A stretch of DNA of 64,000 bases from Jiangella sp. DSM 45060 (GCF_900105175.1 NZ_LT629771.1:4730501-4794500), one strand, 5' to 3'; counted from the stretch's first letter, positions 44,873 through 54,103 are shown. Program-made: numbers and translations. The notes: generated by a model not told the origin, from the letters alone.

Positions 44873-44924
44873 CTTTGCAATGAGCACCTATACGCATCGA
44901 TGCGTATAGGTGCTCATTGCAAAG
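44873..44924. promoter_or_regulatory. perfect 52-bp palindrome
   Basis: The half-site CTTTGCAATGAGCACCTATA followed by CGCATC at 44873-44898 is mirrored exactly at 44899-44924, with no spacer or mismatch. It is much more AT-rich than its surroundings. It sits 115 bp upstream of the PucR start and 51 bp downstream of the DUF4143 remnant. It could be an operator for a dimer of dimers, a recombination or end sequence of a lost element, or a transcriptional block. Confidence 0.9.
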
Positions 44925-44975
44925 GGAGCGAGCAAGTGTTCAAGCGGCCGCCTAGCAATCGACCCCCGGGGGGCA

Positions 44976-45862
44976 TCAGTGCTCGCCCGCGTCGGAGGGC
45001 CAGCGCCACAGGGCTGCGATGGGTACGGCATGGACGCGATCCGCAAGCGCGAACGCTGTCGGCCCCGTGTGCATCACTATGCCGCGACGGAACCTGCTGC
45101 CCAGTTGATCTCGCATCCAGAGAAGGTGCTTGGCGTCCTTGACAGAGATGGCTGCGGCCGCCTTGACCTCGACGCCGACGAGATCGCCGGTCCGTGACTC
45201 GAGCACGAGATCCACTTCTCGATCGCCACCGCGCTCGCGAAGGTGCCCCATGGTCAGCGATGGAGAGCCAGAGCGAGCAGAGGGCGAAGCTGCGCCACGA
45301 CGAACGACTCGATCAGCCTGCCGAGGAGATCCCCGGATCTCAGTACGGCGGTGGCGTCGACTCCGATGACGGCGGCCGCCAAGCCAGTATCGGTCAGGTG
45401 GTACTTCGGTGCCTTCACAAGGCGGGTGAAGCGATTCGAATGCCAGGCCGGCAGACGCTCGACGATACGGAGGCCTTCGAGCAGATCGAGATACGTTCGC
45501 GCAGTTCGGACGTCGATGCCTGCCGCTGTCGCGAAGCTGGTCTCGGTCGGCGACCCTGCGATGTTGTGTGCGACGGCCGTGAGGAGTGCGCTGAGTCGCT
45601 CCGGTGCTCTGATCCCACCGAACTCGGTGGCATCTCGATATATCAGCTCGTCGCGGTACCCGTCGAGCCAGGCCGCACGGGCGACCTCGGACAGGCCGAC
45701 AACCGCCGGGAACCCACCTCTCAACGCCAGATCCACGTAGTCGACGACGCTCGGAGCGTTTTGGATGGTGAAGGTCGGCACTTCCCGCACGGTGAACAGC
45801 CGGTGGAGAAATGCCTGTGCTCCTGGCGCACGTTCGATCTCGGCGACCGTGAGGCCGTGCAT
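44976..45862 (-). pseudogene. DUF4143 AAA+ ATPase remnant (5'-truncated, frameshifted)
   Basis: Two frames together resemble the C-terminal 300 residues of AAA+/DUF4143 proteins. The first (45862-45254) contains LRGGFPAVV, DVRTARTYLDLLEGLRIVERLPAW and KYHLTDTGLAAAV; after a frameshift near 45265-45275 the second continues LRERGGDREVDLVLE ... GVEVKAAAAISVKDAKHLLWMRDQLG to 44976. The N-terminal AAA domain with its Walker motifs is missing: the frame is open upstream only to the stop codon of the next gene at 45917. These mobile ATPase genes are common and often decayed in actinobacteria. Confidence 0.85.
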
Positions 45863-45916
45863 GCCGATGGGGATGCATCGGCGCGAGATGCCATCCGGTT
45901 CTGCCGGACCGCGCGG

Positions 45917-47026
45917 TCAGCCGGCCGGAAGCCAGGCGGTCGAGGTCGTGAGCGAGGCCAGGACGTCGGGCAGCGGCTCGACGCCGAGGCCGGGGCCGGA
46001 CGGGACGGCCACGTGGCCGTCGGACAGCACGAACGGGGCCGTCACGTCCTGGGCGAAGTAGCGGTCCGACGCCGACGTGTCGCCGGGGAGGGTGAAGCCG
46101 GGCAGCGCCGCCAGCGCGACGTTGGCCGCGCGGCCGAGGCCGGTCTCCAGCATGCCGCCGCACCAGACCGCCGCGCCGTGCGCCACCGCGAGGTCGTGGA
46201 TGCGCCGCGCCTCCAGGTAGCCGCCGACCCGGCCGGGCTTGACGTTGATGATCGAGCAGGCGCCCAGCAGCAGCGCGTCGGCGGCGTCCTTGGCCGACTC
46301 GATCGACTCGTCGAGGCAGATCGGGGTGCTGAGCAGCCGCGCCAGGACGGCGTGCTGGCGCAGGTCGTCCTCGGCCAGCGGCTGCTCGATCAGCAGCAGC
46401 CCGAACTCGTCGAGGGCGGCCAGCGTCCGGGCGTCGGCCAGCGTGTAGGCGGCGTTCGCGTCGACCTGCAGCATCACGTCATCGCCGAACCGCGCACGCA
46501 CGGCACGCACCGGCGCGACGTCCCAGCCGGGCTCGATCTTCAGCTTGATCCGCAGGTAGCCCTGGTCGAGGTACCCGGCGACGGCGTCGAGCAGGGCGGG
46601 GATCGAGTCCATGATCCCGACGGAGACGCCGGCCGGCACGCGGTCGCGCACGGCGCCGAGATAGGACCCGAACGACTCACCGCGAGCGCGCAGCCACGCG
46701 TCCAGCACCGCGGTCTCCAGCGCCGCCTTCGCCATCCGGTGCCCGCGGACGGGCTCGAGCAGCCGCGCGACGTCCAGCGGCCCGAGGTCGCCGGCGGCGA
46801 ACAGCCGCGGCGCGAGGAACCGCTCGATCACCTGCGCCGCCCCATCGGCGTACTCCGGCGAGTAGAGCGGCTCGCTCATCGCGACGCACTCGCCCCAGCC
46901 GTCGCCGTCGGGGGTGACGGCGCGCACCAGCAGCACGTCCCGCTCGGTCTCGACGCCGAACGACGTCCGGAACGGCGCCACCAGCGGCATCGCGATCCGG
47001 CGCAGCTCGAACCCGGTGATCTTCAC
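45917..47026 (-). CDS. N-acylamino-acid racemase / o-succinylbenzoate synthase-like enolase
   Basis: 369 residues of the enolase superfamily, MenC/NAAAR group: capping domain (ELRRIAMPLVAPFRTSFG), barrel with RIKLKIEPGW (first catalytic lysine in KLK), metal ligands in DANAAYT, EQPL and LDES, second lysine in INVKPGRVGGY. No menaquinone genes are near, while an N-acyl-D-amino acid deacylase, M20 peptidase and peptide transporter are in the same operon, so racemisation of N-acylamino acids (or dipeptide epimerisation) fits better than MenC. GTG 47026 overlaps the preceding stop. It is the last gene of the operon. Confidence 0.87.
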   Translation of the reverse strand: MKITGFELRRIAMPLVAPFRTSFGVETERDVLLVRAVTPDGDGWGECVAMSEPLYSPEYADGAAQVIERFLAPRLFAAGDLGPLDVARLLEPVRGHRMAKAALETAVLDAWLRARGESFGSYLGAVRDRVPAGVSVGIMDSIPALLDAVAGYLDQGYLRIKLKIEPGWDVAPVRAVRARFGDDVMLQVDANAAYTLADARTLAALDEFGLLLIEQPLAEDDLRQHAVLARLLSTPICLDESIESAKDAADALLLGACSIINVKPGRVGGYLEARRIHDLAVAHGAAVWCGGMLETGLGRAANVALAALPGFTLPGDTSASDRYFAQDVTAPFVLSDGHVAVPSGPGLGVEPLPDVLASLTTSTAWLPAG

Positions 47027-47889
47027 GTGTCCGTCCTCTCCACCACGTACATCCCGGACCGGGTGAACCCGGTCACCCGCGCCCCGTCGCCGAGCAGTTC
47101 GCCGAGCACGTCGCGCATCGCGCCGCGCCACTGCCGGGCCGCGACGGGGTCGGCGGCGCGCAGCGCCTCGATGTCGGGCGGCGTCGCGACCGTCACCCGC
47201 GCCGCCCGCGCCCACGACGACCGGGGTGCGGCCTGCGGTCGACCGGACGGCGATTCGGCCAGCGCCGCGACGGCGTCGGAGGGCACCACCGCGCCGGTTC
47301 CGCCGCCGGCCGCGCAGGCCGCCACCACCTCCGGCGCGTCCAGCCGCCAGCGCATCAGCAGCCGGTCGCTGCCCTGCCCGCCGTTGATCGCGTCGTCCAT
47401 GTCGCCGTAGAAGTCGACGAGGTAGTCGCCCGGCCGGGCCTGCAGCTTGGCCAGGTTGAAGTAGGCGTTGCGGCGCACCAGCGGGTCGAACGTCCAGGTG
47501 ATCTCGCTGAGCCCGCGCTCCAGCGCCCACTCCCGCTGGTGCGCCTTGAGCGCGAACCCGACGTGCCGGCCGCGCGCGGCGGACGAGACGCCCGCGACGT
47601 GCGAGTGCATCGACCGGCCCGGTGGCGCGGCGAAGAACCCGACGCAGGCGCCGATCAGCTCGTCGCCGTCGTAGGCGCCGGCGACGTAGTTGCCGGCGTG
47701 GGTGAGCGCGCGCAGGTGCTCGACGGTGACGGGCGGATTGGACCGGTCCGGCTGCCAGATCCGGTCGAACAGCGCGTAGACCTCCTCGAGGTCGCCGAGC
47801 GCGTCCAGTTCGCGGATGGTCGGACGGGCGACGGTGGCGGGCTGAGCTGCCATGTCGTCGATGATCCTCCGCTCCGGCACGCCGGTCAT
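47023..47889 (-). CDS. GNAT-type acetyltransferase
   Basis: 288 residues. The N-terminal two thirds are a GNAT fold: RELDALGDLEEVYALFDRIWQ, GAYDGDELIGACVGF, HVAGVSSAARGRHVGFALKAHQREWALERG (acetyl-CoA loop) and WTFDPLVRRNAYFNLAKLQ. This pattern is typical of a GNAT subgroup often encoded beside racemase-like enolases of the MenC type. The C-terminal part is beta-rich and unassigned. ATG 47889 overlaps the M20 stop (ATGA); a second in-frame ATG at 47853 has GGAGG upstream and is an alternative start. It could cap or modify amino acids for the racemase; substrate unknown. Confidence 0.85.
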   Translation of the reverse strand: MTGVPERRIIDDMAAQPATVARPTIRELDALGDLEEVYALFDRIWQPDRSNPPVTVEHLRALTHAGNYVAGAYDGDELIGACVGFFAAPPGRSMHSHVAGVSSAARGRHVGFALKAHQREWALERGLSEITWTFDPLVRRNAYFNLAKLQARPGDYLVDFYGDMDDAINGGQGSDRLLMRWRLDAPEVVAACAAGGGTGAVVPSDAVAALAESPSGRPQAAPRSSWARAARVTVATPPDIEALRAADPVAARQWRGAMRDVLGELLGDGARVTGFTRSGMYVVERTDT

Positions 47890-49019
47890 GGTCGTCCGGC
47901 CCGATCCGCGGCGGCCGCGTTCGTCCAGCTCGACGAGCGCACCTCGTCGACCAGCCCGGCCAGCAGCGCGGCCCGCCGCGGCAGCTCGTCGACGAGGACG
48001 TACTCGCCCGGCGCGTGCGCCCCGGCCCCGACCGCGCCCAGTCCGTCCAGCGTCGGCGTGCCGTCGCCGGCGACGATGTTGCCGTCGGACGCGCCGCCCA
48101 CGTGTGCCGACGCCAGCGGCCCCAGCCCGAGCCGGTCCGCCACCGAGCGGGCCAGCGCGAACAGCGACGCCGACGACGACGGCTCGAACGGCGGGTGCCG
48201 CGGCCCGGGCACCACCTCGACCCGCGCGCCGTCCAGCACCGGACGCAACGCGGCCAGCCCGTCGTCGACCCGGCGCGCCTCGGCCGCCGTCGGCACCCGG
48301 GCGTCGACGTGCACCGTGGCCGCCGCCGGGACGGTGTTCGCCGTGGTGCCGGCCGTGGTCAAGGTGGGGGTGACGGTGGCGCCGGCGGGCCCGCGGTCCA
48401 GCGCGGCGATGGCGTGGATCTGGTGCGCCAGCTCGACCGCCGCGTTCACCCCGTTCCACGGCTCCAGCCCGGCGTGCGCCGCCCGCCCGGTGACCTTCAC
48501 CTCGTACCAGGCGACGCCCTTGCGCGCGGTCTTCAGCGCGCCGCCGTCGGCCGAGGCCTCGAGGACGAACGCGGCCGACGCCCGGGCCGCCTCCTCGTGC
48601 AGCAGCGGCCGTGACGTCAGCGCGCCCAGCTCTTCGTCGCCGGTGACCAGCACGGTGATGCCGTCCAGCGACGACAGCCCGGCGAGGGCATGGAACAGCT
48701 GCACCAGCCCGGCCTTCATGTCGAAGCAGCCGGGGCCGTACGCCCGGCCGTCGACGACCCGCCACGGGTGCTCGATCAGCGAGCCGACCGGCCAGACGGT
48801 GTCGTGGTGGCCGAGCAGCAGCACGCCGGGCGGCCCGAACCGCCAGCGCAGATGGGTGCGCCCGTCGACGACCAGCCGCTCCGGCTCGGCGCCGGTGAGG
48901 CGCGCCCCCAGCGCGGCGACGACCTCGGCCGACGCCGCGACGGCGGCCAGGGACGACGACGGCGACTCGCACTCGACCAGCGTGCGCAGGTCCTCGGTCA
49001 TCGCGGCGACGCTGCTCAT
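47886..49019 (-). CDS. M20-family metallopeptidase
   Basis: 377 residues, carboxypeptidase G2/ArgE type. Zinc ligands are in LLGHHDTVWP, GPGCFDMKAG and GDEELG, the dimerisation domain contains VTGRAAHAGLEPWNGVNAA, and a late ASDGNIVA region provides the last ligand area. It hydrolyses terminal or acylated amino acids from small peptides in the cytoplasm (no signal peptide). ATG 49019 overlaps the stop of the beta-lactamase-fold gene. Confidence 0.9.
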   Translation of the reverse strand: MSSVAAMTEDLRTLVECESPSSSLAAVAASAEVVAALGARLTGAEPERLVVDGRTHLRWRFGPPGVLLLGHHDTVWPVGSLIEHPWRVVDGRAYGPGCFDMKAGLVQLFHALAGLSSLDGITVLVTGDEELGALTSRPLLHEEAARASAAFVLEASADGGALKTARKGVAWYEVKVTGRAAHAGLEPWNGVNAAVELAHQIHAIAALDRGPAGATVTPTLTTAGTTANTVPAAATVHVDARVPTAAEARRVDDGLAALRPVLDGARVEVVPGPRHPPFEPSSSASLFALARSVADRLGLGPLASAHVGGASDGNIVAGDGTPTLDGLGAVGAGAHAPGEYVLVDELPRRAALLAGLVDEVRSSSWTNAAAADRAGRP

Positions 49020-49846
49020 GCGGCCGCCCGGAGGTGGTCGACGGCGATCCGCGCGGCCGTGCCGATGACGGCGTCGGCGGCCGGGTTGCGGAACTCGGGC
49101 CCGGGCAGCCGCAGGAACACCGCGACCGCGTACGTGCCGCCGTCGGGGTACTCGACGACGCCCACCTCGTTGCGCACGTGCGACAACGTGCCGGTCTTGC
49201 CGCTCACCCGTACATCATCGTCCGGAAAACCCGAGGTGAGCCGGTGTGGCCACACCTGAAGTGCCAGGATCCGGCGGATCTCGTCGCAGGCGGCCTCCGG
49301 CAGCCCGTCGGCGGTCCAGACGCGCCGCAGCAGCGTCGTGGTCTCGCGCGGCGTGCTGCGGTTGGTCGTCCTGGCGTCCAGGACGGCGTCGAGTCCGTCG
49401 GACTCGATGATCCGGAACAGCCCGGCGCAGTCCTCCTCCAGCACCGTCCCGGTCAGCCCGAGCGCGGCCATGCCGGCGTTGATCTTCTCGCGCCCGAGCA
49501 GCGCCATCAGCGCGTCCGTCGCGTGGTTGTCGCTGACGCTCATCATCAGGTACGCGACGTCGCGCAGCGACAGGTCCGCGTCGTCCAGCATCACCGACAG
49601 CCCGGTCGGGCCGAGCGTGCGCCCGCCGGCCGGCACCCGCAGCCGGTCGGCGGGCGCCCGCTCACCCGTCGCGAACTGGCGGCACAGCTCCACCAGCACC
49701 GGGATCTTGAACACGCTCGCGGTGACGACCGGCGCGTCCGGCTCGACGCCCACCTCGGCGCCGGAGCCGACGTCGGCCGCGTGTAGGAACCCGGTCACGC
49801 CGGCCGCCGCGAACGCGTCGCTCAGCTCCCCCTCGACCTCCCCCAC
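49016..49846 (-). CDS. cytoplasmic class A beta-lactamase-fold serine hydrolase
   Basis: 276 residues. S-x-x-K is SVFK (44-47), SDN is at 105-107 and KTG at 217-219, all spaced as in class A beta-lactamases. There is no signal peptide or lipobox, and the omega-loop ExxLN motif with the deacylating glutamate is not recognisable; the corresponding segment reads NRSTPRETT. It may therefore hydrolyse peptides or amides rather than act as a resistance enzyme. The start is GTG 49846, 4 bp after the stop of the fusion gene. It lies inside a peptide-use operon. Confidence 0.85.
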   Translation of the reverse strand: MGEVEGELSDAFAAAGVTGFLHAADVGSGAEVGVEPDAPVVTASVFKIPVLVELCRQFATGERAPADRLRVPAGGRTLGPTGLSVMLDDADLSLRDVAYLMMSVSDNHATDALMALLGREKINAGMAALGLTGTVLEEDCAGLFRIIESDGLDAVLDARTTNRSTPRETTTLLRRVWTADGLPEAACDEIRRILALQVWPHRLTSGFPDDDVRVSGKTGTLSHVRNEVGVVEYPDGGTYAVAVFLRLPGPEFRNPAADAVIGTAARIAVDHLRAAA

Positions 49847-49850
49847 GACG

Positions 49851-52800
49851 TCAGGAGACCTTCGGCGTCGCGCGGACCCCGAGGTGCATGTAGGGCGTCC
49901 CGTCGGCGAGCTGGTAGAACGTCACCGGCATCCAGGTCTCGTTGCCGGGCAGCCGGGTCACGTACAGGCCGTCGCGCACGGGCACGAGGTCCAGCTCCTT
50001 GGGCTCGTCGTCCAGGCCGGCCAGCTCGCTGGTCGACGTCAGCCGCAGCTTCGGCCCGGTCTCGGCCTCCCAGACGTCCAGCCGCATGCTGGTGCGCTCG
50101 TAGGTGCCCACGTGCGGCGTGACGTCGACGTCGACCGGCTCGGCCGGCGGCTCCAGCGGGGTGGTCATCTCGACGCCGGCGACGTCGCGGCAGATCTCCC
50201 GGATCAGCGTCTCGTACAGGTCGCGGGTGTGCCCGCCGTTGGTGAGCAGCGTGACGGCGACCTCCTGGTCGGGCAGCACCCGCAGGAACGCGGACTGCCC
50301 GATGGTGTTGCCGTCGTGGCCGAACAGCCGGGTGCCGTTCCAGTCCAGCCGGAACCAGCCGAGCCCCCACGAGTCGGCCAGCGTGTACGGGTCGGGCAGC
50401 CGGACCTGCTCCTCGCGCATGGCGGCGGCGGTGCCCTCGGCGAGCACGCGGGTGCCGTCGGCGGCCACCCCGCCGGCCAGGTGCATGCGGGCGAACGCGA
50501 GCACGTCGGCGACGGTGGCGGCGATCAGCCCGGCCGGACCGGCCGAGCGCGGCAGCACCCAGACCGGCGCGCGGCGGTACGGCTCGTCCTCCTCGTGCAC
50601 GTGGCCGACGGCGGTCCGGTAGAGCAGCGCGTCGTCGGGCAGCGTCACCGTATGGGTCAGCCCGAGCGGCGTGTACAGCAGCTCGCGCATCGCGGCGTCC
50701 CAGGTCTGCCCGGTGAGCTTCTCGATCACCCGGCCGGCGGTGGTGAACCCGGAGTTGCAGTACGACCACGTGGCGCCGAGCGGGTGGTTGAGCGGCAGCC
50801 CGGCCAGCGCCGCGACGTACTTCTCGAGGCAGTCGTCGCCGCGGCCGGTGTCGAGGAAGAAGTCGCCGTCGATGCCGCTGGTATGCGTCAGCAGGTGCCG
50901 CATGGTGACGCGGGCGGTGGCGTCGTCGTCGGCCAGCTTCAGCTCCGGCAGGTACGTGACGACCGGCTCGTCGAGGTCCAGCTTCCCGGCGTCGGCCAGC
51001 GCCATGACGACCGTCGCCGTCCACACCTTGGTGATCGAGCCGATCTGGAACAGCGTGTCGGTGGTGACCTCGACGCCGGTGTCGACGTTGGTGACGCCGA
51101 AGGCCAGCTCCAGGGTCTCGTCGCCGCGGGCGATGCCCAGCGTGGCGCCGGGGACGCGGTACTTCTCGGCCAGTTCGTTCAGGCGCTGCTGCCAGTGCGC
51201 GGCGTCCAGGGAGGGTGTGGTGGTGGTCATCGGGCTCTCCTTCTTCGAGGTGTGCTGCGTGACCCAGTCGACGATGCGGCGGGCGTAGTCGAGCCGGTGC
51301 GACGGGCGCCCGGCCAGGATGAACAGGTGCGACGCGCCCGGGTAGAGCACCAGCTGGGCGGCGACGCCGCGGGCGCGAAGCGCGGCGAACCACTGCTCGG
51401 CCTGCTCCGGCGGGCAGCGGTCGTCGTTCAGGCCGTGCAGCAGCAGCGTCGGCGTCGTCACGTTCGCGACGTTCGTGTACGGCGACTGCGCGGCGGCGCC
51501 CTCGGGGTCGGCGAACGGGACGGCGGTCTCGAACGCGGCCAGGTAGTGCCCGGCGTCGGAGCTGCCGGCGAAGCTGGTGATGTCGGTCAGCGAGCCGCCC
51601 GGGATCGCGGCGGCGAACCGGTCGGTGCGCCCGGTCAGCCAGCAGGTCATGTAGCCGCCGTAGCTGTACCCGGTGACGGCCAGCCGGTCCGGGTCGGCGA
51701 CGCCCTCGGCGACCAGCTGGTCCAGCGGCTCCAGGAAGTCGCGCTCGTCGGCCCGGCCCCACTGCCCCGCGGCGGCGGAGAAGAACGCCTCGCCGTACCC
51801 GTCGCTGGCCCGCGGGTTGAGCAGCAACACCGACCACCCCTGCTGTACCAGCAGCTGGTGGTAGGAGTGGCCGACGTCGGGCACCGGGCTCCACGCGTTG
51901 TGCGGGCCGCCGTGGATGTCCAGCAACAGCGGCGTGGCGCCGGTCCCGGCCGGGCGGTGCAGCCAGCCGTGCACCTCGGTGCCGTCGGAGATGGTGAACA
52001 CCCGCTCCTCGGCGACCGGCAGGTCCAGGTCCGCGGGCGAGTGCGCGGTCAGCGTCGTCTCGGCGCCGGTGCCGACGTCGACGAGCACCACCTCGCCGTA
52101 CGAGCCGTGCCCGGCGACGACGACGGCGGCGCGGTCACCGGCGACGGACAGCCCGGACACCACCCGGCCGGCGCCGCCGAGCAGCGGCCGCACCGGGCCG
52201 TCGTCCACGGCGTACACATGGGTGCAGCCGCGGTCGCGGGCACAGAACACGACGGTGTCACCGGCGCCCGCGAGCTGCGGCAGCCCGCCGGGGTACCCGG
52301 GCCCGCCGGCCATGACGTTGCGGTCCAGGTCCGCGGTGAGGTCGACGGCCGGGCCGCCGTCCAGCGGCACCCGGAACAGCCGCTGGTGCGCGACCGCCGG
52401 CTCGCGCTGACCGACGACCAGCAGCGCGCCGCCGTCCCGGGTCCACGTCACCGGGCCGGCGGCGCGCAGCTCGCCGGCGGGCTCGCCCAGCGGCCCGCCG
52501 TCCGCCGCCAGCACGTAGACCGACGACTCCATGGTGAGGTCGGCGTCCGCCGCGGTCGTCGCCGGGAACGCCAGCCGGGTGCCGTCCGGCGACCACGCGG
52601 GCGAGCCGCAGCTCCAGTCGCCGTCGGTCAGCTGGGTGACCTCGCCGGTCGCGACGTCCACCACGTGCGCGTGCTGGCGCAGGCCGCGCAGCAGCCCCGC
52701 GCCGTCGGCCTTGTAGCGCAGCCGGTCGATCACGATCGGGTCGGTGTCCTGCTGGCCCGTGGTGTCGACGGCGGCGGCGAACGCGATGCGCGCGCCGTCC

Positions 52801-53135
52801 GGGCTCCACACCGGCGCGCCGGCGCCCTTCGGCAGGTCGGTCAGCGCCACCGGCTCGCCGCCGCCGGACATCGGCAACAGCCACAGCTGCGGCGGGCCGT
52901 CGGCGGCGCGCAGGAAGGCCAGCCTGCTGCCGTCCGGCGACCACGCGGGCGACGCGTCGGCCCGCCCGTGGGTGAGCCGGCGCGGCTCGGCGCCGGCCTC
53001 GGCCAGCCACAGCGACGAGACGTTCTCGTCCGCCTCGCCGTCGCTGCCCTTCAGCACGTACGCCACCCGGGCGCCGTCCGGCGACAGCGCGGGCTCGGCG
53101 GGAACGGTCAGAGCGAGCACATCGTCAGGGGTCAT
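49851..53135 (-). CDS. S9 peptidase fused to class C beta-lactamase-like (S12) hydrolase
   Basis: 1094 residues. Residues 1-635 are an S9 acylaminoacyl peptidase: beta-propeller with WSPDG repeats, then the alpha/beta hydrolase with GYSYGG (Ser about 491), LHGLNDDRCPP (Asp) and GASHLF (His). Residues 636-1094 are an S12-type hydrolase: SITK (about 700-703), YCN, and HDG replacing KTG, followed by a C-terminal beta domain. No stop codon separates them. At the joint, ATG 51230 has AAGGAG six bases upstream, so the second half can also start on its own. No signal peptide. ATG 53135 overlaps the ABC gene stop (ATGA). Confidence 0.9.
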   Translation of the reverse strand: MTPDDVLALTVPAEPALSPDGARVAYVLKGSDGEADENVSSLWLAEAGAEPRRLTHGRADASPAWSPDGSRLAFLRAADGPPQLWLLPMSGGGEPVALTDLPKGAGAPVWSPDGARIAFAAAVDTTGQQDTDPIVIDRLRYKADGAGLLRGLRQHAHVVDVATGEVTQLTDGDWSCGSPAWSPDGTRLAFPATTAADADLTMESSVYVLAADGGPLGEPAGELRAAGPVTWTRDGGALLVVGQREPAVAHQRLFRVPLDGGPAVDLTADLDRNVMAGGPGYPGGLPQLAGAGDTVVFCARDRGCTHVYAVDDGPVRPLLGGAGRVVSGLSVAGDRAAVVVAGHGSYGEVVLVDVGTGAETTLTAHSPADLDLPVAEERVFTISDGTEVHGWLHRPAGTGATPLLLDIHGGPHNAWSPVPDVGHSYHQLLVQQGWSVLLLNPRASDGYGEAFFSAAAGQWGRADERDFLEPLDQLVAEGVADPDRLAVTGYSYGGYMTCWLTGRTDRFAAAIPGGSLTDITSFAGSSDAGHYLAAFETAVPFADPEGAAAQSPYTNVANVTTPTLLLHGLNDDRCPPEQAEQWFAALRARGVAAQLVLYPGASHLFILAGRPSHRLDYARRIVDWVTQHTSKKESPMTTTTPSLDAAHWQQRLNELAEKYRVPGATLGIARGDETLELAFGVTNVDTGVEVTTDTLFQIGSITKVWTATVVMALADAGKLDLDEPVVTYLPELKLADDDATARVTMRHLLTHTSGIDGDFFLDTGRGDDCLEKYVAALAGLPLNHPLGATWSYCNSGFTTAGRVIEKLTGQTWDAAMRELLYTPLGLTHTVTLPDDALLYRTAVGHVHEEDEPYRRAPVWVLPRSAGPAGLIAATVADVLAFARMHLAGGVAADGTRVLAEGTAAAMREEQVRLPDPYTLADSWGLGWFRLDWNGTRLFGHDGNTIGQSAFLRVLPDQEVAVTLLTNGGHTRDLYETLIREICRDVAGVEMTTPLEPPAEPVDVDVTPHVGTYERTSMRLDVWEAETGPKLRLTSTSELAGLDDEPKELDLVPVRDGLYVTRLPGNETWMPVTFYQLADGTPYMHLGVRATPKVS
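51237..51242 (-). promoter_or_regulatory. internal ribosome-binding site at the fusion joint
   Basis: AAGGAG on the minus strand, 6 bp before ATG 51230, inside the continuous S9-S12 frame. It marks where a separate S12 gene of 459 codons would start. Confidence 0.65.
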
Positions 53136-54103
53136 CGGGCCGGCACCTCCAGGATCTCCGCGGCGAAATGGCAGGCGGCCCGGTGCGGCCGGTCCGCCGC
53201 GCCGGGCTGCGGGTCGGTCTCGGCGCAGATCGTGCGCTCCGGCCGGGTCAGCGGGCCGATCGGGCAGCGACGGTGGAACCGGCAGCCCGGCGGCGGGTCG
53301 TGCGGCGACGGCGCCTCGGTGTCCAGGCGGTCGTCGTCGGCGGGGACGGGGTCGTCCAGCGCGACGCCGAACGCCGGCGCGGCGTCCAGCAGCGTGCGGG
53401 TGTAGGGGTGCTTCGGCGCCGACAGCACGGCGTCGGCCGGGCCGGCCTCGACGATGCGGCCCAGGTACATGACCGCGATGACATCGCTGACGTAGCGCAC
53501 CACCGACAGGTTGTGCGAGATGAACAGGATGGTCAGGCCGAGCTCGCGCTGCAGGTCGCGGACCAGGTTGAGCACCGACCCCTGCACCGAGACGTCCAGC
53601 GCGGAGGTGATCTCGTCGGCCAGCACCACCTCGGGCTCGGCGGCCAGCGCACGGGCCAGCGCGACCCGCTGCCGCTGCCCGCCGGACATCCCCGACGGCA
53701 GCGACCGCGCCCGCGCCGGGTCCAGGCCGACCAGCTCCAGCAGCCGGGCCACCTCGGCGGAGCGGGCGGCCCGGCGGCGCCGGCCGGGCAGCGCCTCGGC
53801 GATCGTCTCGCCGATGGTCATCCGCGGGTCCAGCGACGCGTGCGGGTCCTGGAACACCATCTGCAGCTTGCGCCGGTCGCGGCGGGTGCGCAGCGGCGTG
53901 CCGTCCAGCCGGACCTCGCCGCCGCTCGTCGGGACCAGCCCCACGGCGGCCTTGGCCAGCGTCGACTTGCCCGATCCGGACTCGCCCACCAGCCCGACCA
54001 CCTGGCCCTGCGGCACGACGAGGTCGACTCCGTCGACGGCGGTGAGCGCGGAGCGGCCGGTCCCGAACCGGACCGTCGTGCCCTCGAACGACAGCTCCCT
54101 CAT
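53132..54103 (-). CDS. oligopeptide ABC transporter ATP-binding protein (OppF/DppF type)
   Basis: 323 residues. Walker A GESGSGKST, Q-loop MVFQDPHASLDP, signature SGMSGGQRQR, Walker B VVLADEITSALD (Ile in place of the usual Pro), His switch FISHNLS, and the C-terminal oligopeptide/dipeptide domain with cysteines (PGCRFHRRCP ... ICAE ... ACHF), which often holds an iron-sulphur cluster. ATG 54103 overlaps the stop of the permease-ATPase gene. It forms a heterodimeric motor with the next protein. Confidence 0.93.
   Translation of the reverse strand: MRELSFEGTTVRFGTGRSALTAVDGVDLVVPQGQVVGLVGESGSGKSTLAKAAVGLVPTSGGEVRLDGTPLRTRRDRRKLQMVFQDPHASLDPRMTIGETIAEALPGRRRRAARSAEVARLLELVGLDPARARSLPSGMSGGQRQRVALARALAAEPEVVLADEITSALDVSVQGSVLNLVRDLQRELGLTILFISHNLSVVRYVSDVIAVMYLGRIVEAGPADAVLSAPKHPYTRTLLDAAPAFGVALDDPVPADDDRLDTEAPSPHDPPPGCRFHRRCPIGPLTRPERTICAETDPQPGAADRPHRAACHFAAEILEVPAR

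Noticed and set aside
45917..47026. Assignment as menC of menaquinone synthesis
   Set aside because: No other men genes are nearby and the operon is devoted to peptides and N-acyl amino acids, so the NAAAR-type reading is preferred, without full certainty.
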